From contig JAZRVT010000042.1 of the NCBI GenBank assembly GCA_045599325.1, forward strand, positions 1 through 36,654: a DNA stretch of 36,654 bases, in the 5' to 3' direction. This DNA is from Cacconaster sp045599325. GTDB taxonomy: Bacteria > Bacteroidota > Bacteroidia > Bacteroidales > UBA932. Each line of letters opens with the position of its first letter. The first letter of the stretch is position 1. Of this stretch, positions 31,156 through 36,654 are shown in pieces. The position numbers were made by a program, and so were the translations under genes. The notes under the pieces are model-generated. The model saw only the letters and a list, made by a program, of their open reading frames with translations, was not told where the DNA came from and did not search any database.

Positions 31156-32425
31156 GGGCGTCCAGGCGGCTGACGCCGTGGAAGAATTCACTGTATGCGG
31201 CGACCGCGTGCTCGACCTGAGGCTGGCCCGCTACGATGTCATCGGCTCCAAGGCTCACATCAGGATGCTCCAGAGCATCGGACTGCTCACGGCAGAGGAG
31301 CTTGAGACCCTGACAGCGGCTCTCGACGTGATTGCAGGCGAAATCGAGCGCGGCGAGTTCGTGCTCGAGGATGATGTCGAGGACATCCACTCACAGGTGG
31401 AGCTGCTGCTTACCCGCCGTCTCGGCGAAGTGGGCAAGAAGATCCACTCCGGCCGCTCGAGGAACGACCAGGTGCTTGTTGACCTGAAGCTCTTCCTGAA
31501 GGACGAACTTCTGGCATTCCGCACGGAGATACTCAATCTCTTCAACGTGCTGCAGGAACTCAGCGGGAAGTACAGTGATGTGCTGATCCCGGGCTATACC
31601 CACGGCCAGGTTGCGATGCCGTCATCCTTCGGGCTCTGGTTCGGCGCATATGCCGAGAGCTTTGCGGACGATATGAATATGGTGGCCGGCGCCTTCAGGG
31701 TTGTGGACTGCAACCCGCTGGGAAGCGCCGCGGGTTATGGCAACTCCTTCCCGCTCAACCGTACGATGACCACTGAACTCCTCGGATTCGGCACTCTGGA
31801 CTACAACAGCATCGCCGCGCAGCTGAGCCGCGGCAAGGCTGAGAAGGCAGTGGCCTCCGCTCTCGGCAGCGTGGCCCTGACCCTCGGCAAGTTCGCCGCA
31901 GACTGCTGTATGTATATGTGCCCGAACTTCGGGTTCATATCGTTCCCGGCGGAGTTCACCACCGGCTCCAGCATAATGCCGCACAAGAAGAACCCTGACG
32001 TATGGGAGATTGTCCGCGGCCACTGCAACCGCATCCTCGCCTGCGAGAATGAGATATCTATGATGTGCAGCAATCTGCAGCACGGATACCACCGCGACTT
32101 CCAGCTGCTCAAGGACGTGCTTTTCCCTGTCCTTGAGATCGCCCACGACTCGCTGAAGATGTCGGCGCTGATGATATCCAATGTCAAGGTGAACACGGCT
32201 GTGCTTGAAAGCAGCCTATATGATACAATGTTCACTGTTGAGGAGGTCAACAGGAGAGTGCTCGCCGGCGAGCCGTTCCGCGACGCATACAAGGCGGTCG
32301 GGCTCGAAGTGGCTGACGGCACCTTCAAGGCCTGCAAGAGTGTGAACCACACCCACGAAGGAAGCATCGGCAACCTCTGCACCGCACAGATTGCCGCCAA
32401 GATGAAGAAAGCTGCGGAATTCTAA
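31136..32425 (+). CDS. argH: Argininosuccinate lyase
   Basis: 429 residues. It splits argininosuccinate into arginine and fumarate. Superfamily signature GSSIMPHKKNPD at residues 277-288, catalytic-Ser loop included. Other blocks: DVEDIHSQVE, KIHSGRSRNDQV and PGYTHGQVAMPSS. The start MQTLWNKGVQ lies inside the end of the deacylase gene (20-base overlap, other frame) and fits the family's LW... start. The C-terminal HEGSIGNLCTAQI is typical. Followed after 11 bases by carB. Confidence 0.96.
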   Translation: MQTLWNKGVQAADAVEEFTVCGDRVLDLRLARYDVIGSKAHIRMLQSIGLLTAEELETLTAALDVIAGEIERGEFVLEDDVEDIHSQVELLLTRRLGEVGKKIHSGRSRNDQVLVDLKLFLKDELLAFRTEILNLFNVLQELSGKYSDVLIPGYTHGQVAMPSSFGLWFGAYAESFADDMNMVAGAFRVVDCNPLGSAAGYGNSFPLNRTMTTELLGFGTLDYNSIAAQLSRGKAEKAVASALGSVALTLGKFAADCCMYMCPNFGFISFPAEFTTGSSIMPHKKNPDVWEIVRGHCNRILACENEISMMCSNLQHGYHRDFQLLKDVLFPVLEIAHDSLKMSALMISNVKVNTAVLESSLYDTMFTVEEVNRRVLAGEPFRDAYKAVGLEVADGTFKACKSVNHTHEGSIGNLCTAQIAAKMKKAAEF

Positions 32426-32436
32426 CAGTATCGGAA

Positions 32437-35400
32437 ATGAATCAGGACACACAGATAAAGAAAGTGCTTGTGCTCGGTTCCGGCGCACTCAAGATCGGAC
32501 AGGCAGGCGAATTTGACTACTCAGGCTCACAGGCTCTCAAGGCTATGCGCGAAGAGGGGATTGAGACAGTGCTCATCAATCCTAACATTGCGACGGTGCA
32601 GACCTCGGAAGGATCCGCCGACAAGATTTATTTTTACCCTGTGACTCCGTACTTTGTGGAGCGGGTCATCAAGAAGGAGCGCCCACAGGGCATCCTGCTT
32701 GCCTTCGGCGGCCAGACCGCACTCAACTGCGGCGTTGAGCTCCACCAGAAGGGAATCCTCGACAAGTACGGCGTGAAGGTGCTCGGCACCCCTGTCCAGG
32801 CCATTATGGACACAGAGGACCGCGACCTCTTCATCAAGCGTCTCGACGAAATCTCGGTCAAGACCATCAAGTCGCATCCGGCGAACTCTATGGACGAGGC
32901 CCTTGCCGCAGCGCAGGACCTCGGCTATCCGCTCATCATCCGCTCCGCCTACGCTCTCGGCGGCCTCGGCTCCGGCTTCGTGGACAATGAGGATGAGCTC
33001 CGCGAACTCTGTGAAAAATCTTTCGCGTTCTCGGGCCAGGTGCTTGTGGAGAAGTCTCTCCGCGGCTGGAAGGAGATTGAATTCGAGGTGGTCCGCGACG
33101 GTGAGGACCGCTGCCTGATTGTATGCAATATGGAGAACTTCGACCCGCTTGGAATCCACACCGGCGAAAGCATCGTCGTCGCTCCCTGCCAGTCGCTCTC
33201 AGACGCAGACCTCAAGCTCCTCGAGGAACTCTCTGTCAGAATCGTACGCCACCTCGGCATTGTAGGCGAGTGCAACATACAGTTCGCATACGACTCCGAC
33301 GCAATGGACTACCGCGTCATCGAGGTGAATGCGCGCCTCAGCCGCTCGTCGGCACTCGCGTCGAAGGCGACGGGCTATCCGCTCGCTTTCGTCGCCGCCA
33401 AGATCGGCCTGGGCAAGAGGCTCGGCGAGATTCTTAACTGCGGAGGCCGCAGCGCCGCTGACGCTCCGATAGTCGATTATATCATCTGCAAGATACCGCG
33501 CTGGGACCTCTCCAAGTTCCACCGCGTCTCTCACCGCATAGGCTCGAGCATGAAGAGCGTCGGTGAGGTGATGTCAATCGGCCGCTCCTTCGAGGAGGCC
33601 GTGCAGAAGGGCCTCAGGATGATAGGGCAGGGCGCCCACGGCTTCGTGGGCAACCACGAGCTGAAGGTAGAGGATATCGACCGCGCGCTCCGCGAGCCGA
33701 CCGACAAGCGCATCTTCGTCATCTCGAAGGCTCTGCAGGCAGGCTATTCAATCGGCCAGATCCACGACCTGACCAAGATCGACCCTGTCTTCCTGAAATC
33801 TCTCCAGAGGATAGTAGTGACCTGGCGCGAGCTCGAAGCCTTCGACACTGTCGAGGATATGCCGCGCGAACTCCTTCTCAAGGCCAAGATGCAGGGCTTC
33901 TCTGATTTCCAGATACAGAGGGCTGTCTATAAGGAGAACGGAGGCTCCGCCACGCAGCAGCACGTGCGCGACCACAGGACCTCCATTGGCATCCGTCCGC
34001 TTGTGAAGCATATCGGCATCCTTGCCGCCGACCCGGCTTCGGCCCGCAAGTATCTCTATCTGACCTACGGTGCACCTGCTGAGGAGAGCCACGACATAGC
34101 TTATGAGAATGATGGCCGCTCTGTCATCGTCCTCGGCTCCGGCGCATACCGCATCGGCAGTTCCGTGGAGTTCGACTGGTGCTCTGTCTCCTGCCTCCAG
34201 ACAATCCGCCGCGAAGGATGGCGGGGCATAATGGTGAACTACAACCCGGAGACTGTCTCCACAGACTATGATGTCTGCGACCGTCTCTATTTCGACGAAC
34301 TGACACTGGAACGTGTGCTCGATATCTGTGACCTGGAGGCGCCTCACGGAGTTGTCGTCAGTGTGGGCGGCCAGATTCCGAACAACCTCGCGCTGAAGCT
34401 TGAGGCCCACAATGTCCCAATCCTCGGCACCACTGCCGACAATATCGACAAGGCCGAGGACCGCAACCGCTTCTCCGCCATCGTCGATGAAATCGGAGTG
34501 AGCCAGCCTGAGTGGAGGGAGGTGACCTCTATGAGGGATGTGAACTCCTTCATCGCTGACGTCGGCTACCCTGTGCTCGTGCGCCCTTCCTATGTGCTTT
34601 CCGGTGCGGCTATGAGCGTCTGCCCTGATGAAAGCAGGCTGAAACGCTGCCTCGACTCTGCGGCCGAGGTCTCTCAGGAGCATCCTGTCGTGATAAGCAA
34701 GTTCATGCGCCGCTGCAAGGAGATTGACTTCGACGCTGTGGCCGACCACGGGAAGATTCTGGCATACGCCGTCTCCGAGCACATCGAGTACGCCGGTGTC
34801 CACTCTGGAGACGCTACTGTGGTATTCCCTGCACAGAAACTATATACTCAGACTGTACGCCTGATGAAGAAGGATGCCGCAAAGATTGCTGAGGCTCTCG
34901 ACATCTGCGGACCTTTCAACATCCAGTTCCTCGCCCGCAACAACAGTATCAAGGTGATAGAGTGCAATCTCCGCGCTTCGCGCAGCTTCCCGTTCGTTTC
35001 GAAGGTTGTACGCAGGAATTTCATCGACCTCGCCACCCGCGTGATGCTCGGGCTGCATCCTGACCCGCTGCCTGAATCTGTCTATGACGTTGATTATGTG
35101 GGAGTGAAGTCGGCTCAGTTCTCTTTCGCAAGGCTGGATGAGGCTGACCCTGTGCTGAGTGTCGATATGTCCTCCACCGGAGAGGTGGGCTGCATCGGTG
35201 ACAATTTTGACAGCGCCCTGATGCTGTCGCTCCTCTCTGTGGGCAATGTGATCCCGCGCCGCCGCGTGCTGCTTTCACTCGGCGATGTGCTGCAGAAGGC
35301 TGATATGCTGAATGCCTGCCGCATCCTCGCCGGCACCGGCTATGTGCTCTATGCGACTGCCGGCTCATACAAGTTCCTCTCTGAGAACAATATCCCTGTG

Positions 35401-35679
35401 GAACGCGCTCTCTGGCCGAGCGAGGAGTCCGATCCTGCCCTTGCCGGACGCTATCCGTCAGCCCTTGAGCTTCTCCACGGTCACAAGGTGGGGATGTGCG
35501 TGGTGATCCCGAAGGACTTCTCCGATGTCGAGCTGACGAACGGATACAAGGTGCGCCGCGCTGCGGTCGACTGCAATGTCCCGCTTCTGACGAACGCCCG
35601 CCTCGCCACCTCCTTCATCAAGGCCTTCTGTTCAGTCCGCCCGGACGATATCGAGGTCAAGTCCTGGGACGAGTTCTAG
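32437..35679 (+). CDS. carB: Carbamoyl-phosphate synthase large subunit
   Basis: 1,080 residues, full length. Two homologous halves each begin with a nucleotide-binding motif (VLGSGALKIGQAGEFDYSG near residue 10; VIVLGSGAYRIGSSVEFDW near 560). They hold carboxyphosphate and carbamate ATP-grasp domains (IRSAYALGGLGSGF; VRPSYVLSGAAMSV). The C-terminal 140 residues are the MGS-like allosteric domain (GTGYVLYATAGSYKFL). It makes carbamoyl phosphate for citrulline and pyrimidines. The small subunit carA is not in the window. Location at the end of the arginine operon suggests control by arginine supply. Its stop faces proA with only seven bases between. Confidence 0.96.
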   Translation: MNQDTQIKKVLVLGSGALKIGQAGEFDYSGSQALKAMREEGIETVLINPNIATVQTSEGSADKIYFYPVTPYFVERVIKKERPQGILLAFGGQTALNCGVELHQKGILDKYGVKVLGTPVQAIMDTEDRDLFIKRLDEISVKTIKSHPANSMDEALAAAQDLGYPLIIRSAYALGGLGSGFVDNEDELRELCEKSFAFSGQVLVEKSLRGWKEIEFEVVRDGEDRCLIVCNMENFDPLGIHTGESIVVAPCQSLSDADLKLLEELSVRIVRHLGIVGECNIQFAYDSDAMDYRVIEVNARLSRSSALASKATGYPLAFVAAKIGLGKRLGEILNCGGRSAADAPIVDYIICKIPRWDLSKFHRVSHRIGSSMKSVGEVMSIGRSFEEAVQKGLRMIGQGAHGFVGNHELKVEDIDRALREPTDKRIFVISKALQAGYSIGQIHDLTKIDPVFLKSLQRIVVTWRELEAFDTVEDMPRELLLKAKMQGFSDFQIQRAVYKENGGSATQQHVRDHRTSIGIRPLVKHIGILAADPASARKYLYLTYGAPAEESHDIAYENDGRSVIVLGSGAYRIGSSVEFDWCSVSCLQTIRREGWRGIMVNYNPETVSTDYDVCDRLYFDELTLERVLDICDLEAPHGVVVSVGGQIPNNLALKLEAHNVPILGTTADNIDKAEDRNRFSAIVDEIGVSQPEWREVTSMRDVNSFIADVGYPVLVRPSYVLSGAAMSVCPDESRLKRCLDSAAEVSQEHPVVISKFMRRCKEIDFDAVADHGKILAYAVSEHIEYAGVHSGDATVVFPAQKLYTQTVRLMKKDAAKIAEALDICGPFNIQFLARNNSIKVIECNLRASRSFPFVSKVVRRNFIDLATRVMLGLHPDPLPESVYDVDYVGVKSAQFSFARLDEADPVLSVDMSSTGEVGCIGDNFDSALMLSLLSVGNVIPRRRVLLSLGDVLQKADMLNACRILAGTGYVLYATAGSYKFLSENNIPVERALWPSEESDPALAGRYPSALELLHGHKVGMCVVIPKDFSDVELTNGYKVRRAAVDCNVPLLTNARLATSFIKAFCSVRPDDIEVKSWDEF

Positions 35680-35686
35680 TATTTGG

Positions 35687-36654
35687 CTATTTCCTTGTCT
35701 GGCCGGAGCCGTCGATGAGCCACTTGTAGGTGGTGATCTCGCGGAGGCCCATCGGGCCGCGGGCTCCGAGCTTCTGGGTGCTGATGCCGATCTCGGCCCC
35801 GAGGCCGAACTGCGCGCCGTCGGTGAAGCTGGTAGGTGCGTTGACATAGACGCAGGCGGCGTCGACCTCGCGCCTGAAGTATTCGGCGGCAGCCTCGTCT
35901 TCGGTGATGATGCACTCGCTGTGGCCTGAGCCGAACCGGCCGATGTGCTCCACTGCCTCCTCCACGCTGCCGACGGTCTTCACCGCCATCCTGAAGGCCA
36001 TGAATTCGGTGCCGTAGTCGGCCTCGACGCTGTGCTTCAGCAGCGGTTCAGGATAATTCCCCTCCAGCGCGGCGAAGGATGCTCCGTCCGCCAGAATCTC
36101 GACATCTGATGCGGCGAGCGGCCTGCAGAGTTCCGGCAGGTCGGCCAGACGCGCACTGTTGACAATCAGGCAGTCAAGCGCGTTGCAGACGCTGACGCGG
36201 CGAGTCTTGGCGTTGTTGACAATGGCCACCGCCTTCACGAGGTCCGCAGCTGCATCCATATAGGCGTGGACTACGCCGGCCCCTGTCTCGATGAACGGCA
36301 CTTTTGAATTGTCCCTCACTGAATCGATGAGCCTGCGGCCGCCGCGCGGGATGACGAGGTCCACATATCCGACAGCCTCCATCAGCTCCTTCGCCGCTTC
36401 GTGGGTCGAAGGGAGACGGTTCACGACGTCAGGGTCGATGCCTTCTGCTGTGAGCGCTTCCTTGATGATCCTGACAGCCGCTTCATTGGAGTTCTCAGCG
36501 TCTCTGCCGCCCTTCAGCAGGCAGGCGCTTCCGCTCTTGAAGCAGATGGAGAAGACATCGAAGGTGACATTGGGCCGGGCCTCGTAGATGATGCCGATGA
36601 CTCCGAACGGGACGCGTTTTTTCCTGAGCCTCAGGCCGTTCGGCAGGGTCCTGT
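35687..36654 (-). CDS. proA: Gamma-glutamyl phosphate reductase, 5' end beyond window
   Basis: About 322 of roughly 415 residues are visible; the frame stays open to the window edge. It reduces gamma-glutamyl phosphate to glutamate semialdehyde with NADPH in proline synthesis. Blocks: RVPFGVIGIIYEARPNVT (Rossmann contact), FKSGSACLLKGGRDA, LVIPRGG, FIETGAGVVHAYMD, catalytic Cys in RRVSVCNALDCLIVNSA, and TEFMAFRMAVKTV with FTDGAQFGLGAEIGISTQKL. A GTG at 36424 would be an internal start and is rejected because the family sequence continues upstream. Convergent with carB. proB is not visible. Confidence 0.95.
   Translation of the reverse strand, partial: RTLPNGLRLRKKRVPFGVIGIIYEARPNVTFDVFSICFKSGSACLLKGGRDAENSNEAAVRIIKEALTAEGIDPDVVNRLPSTHEAAKELMEAVGYVDLVIPRGGRRLIDSVRDNSKVPFIETGAGVVHAYMDAAADLVKAVAIVNNAKTRRVSVCNALDCLIVNSARLADLPELCRPLAASDVEILADGASFAALEGNYPEPLLKHSVEADYGTEFMAFRMAVKTVGSVEEAVEHIGRFGSGHSECIITEDEAAAEYFRREVDAACVYVNAPTSFTDGAQFGLGAEIGISTQKLGARGPMGLREITTYKWLIDGSGQTRK

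Noticed and set aside
33748..34803. 351-codon minus-strand ORF
   Set aside because: Antisense to carB, which is conserved over its whole length.

Overview
The window is a Bacteroidota (Bacteroidales-type) chromosome segment carrying the end of a phage-derived element on its left side. The assignment rests on three things: promoters that match the Bacteroidota -7 consensus TAnnTTTG rather than a sigma-70 -10 box, mostly weak Shine-Dalgarno signals, and gene families typical of the phylum (secreted C1 peptidases, the TGS/SAD nucleoside kinase, the acyltransferase-argG pair). GC content is fairly high. I cannot name a genus; a gut-type Bacteroidales is my guess.

Left part (1-15.0 kb, all minus strand): three consecutive phage-type genes. 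A 184-residue Gly/Ala-rich protein (14977-14423) is followed by a 476-residue coiled-coil protein (14421-12991). Then comes one enormous open frame that starts at 12982 and is still open at base 1, giving more than 4,327 codons. I read this as a set of internal virion (ejection) proteins like the gp14-gp15-gp16 order of T7-like phages. The giant member is a polyvalent protein: a virion-like N-terminal part joined to a string of enzymatic domains. These are three related HExxxH metallopeptidase-like modules, an inorganic-pyrophosphatase-like domain, an LPD1-like HEWWH domain, three ADP-ribosyltransferase-like domains, an LPD3-like domain, a PBECR-type (Barnase/EndoU/RelE-like) nuclease domain and an unassigned C-terminal module. 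A small plus-strand HTH gene (15188-15577), a 30-codon ORF and a strong terminator separate this element from ordinary chromosome.

Centre-left (15.6-21.7 kb, minus strand): two tight transcription units. One is a ClpB-family disaggregase without its N-domain, overlapping (ATGA) a SAM-dependent methyltransferase. The other, behind a near-perfect Bacteroidota promoter, is two tandem secreted bleomycin-hydrolase-like cysteine peptidases followed by phosphatidylserine synthase.

Centre-right (21.9-28.1 kb, plus strand): a compact run of a Ca2+/Na+:cation exchanger, manganese exporter MntP, a secreted GH2 beta-galactosidase and a TGS/SAD nucleoside kinase, with gaps of 2-6 bases.

Right part (28.1-36.65 kb): an arginine operon (GNAT acyltransferase, argG, M20 deacylase, argH, carB), then proA on the opposite strand, cut by the window end. 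Ahead of the arginine operon is a complete transcription attenuator: a 14-codon leader peptide with two adjacent Arg codons, a 1:2 pairing, a competing 2:3 antiterminator and a 3:4 terminator with a T-run. This attenuator and the giant polyvalent protein are the two most interesting things in the window. No tRNA, rRNA, CRISPR array, insertion sequence or integrase was found.
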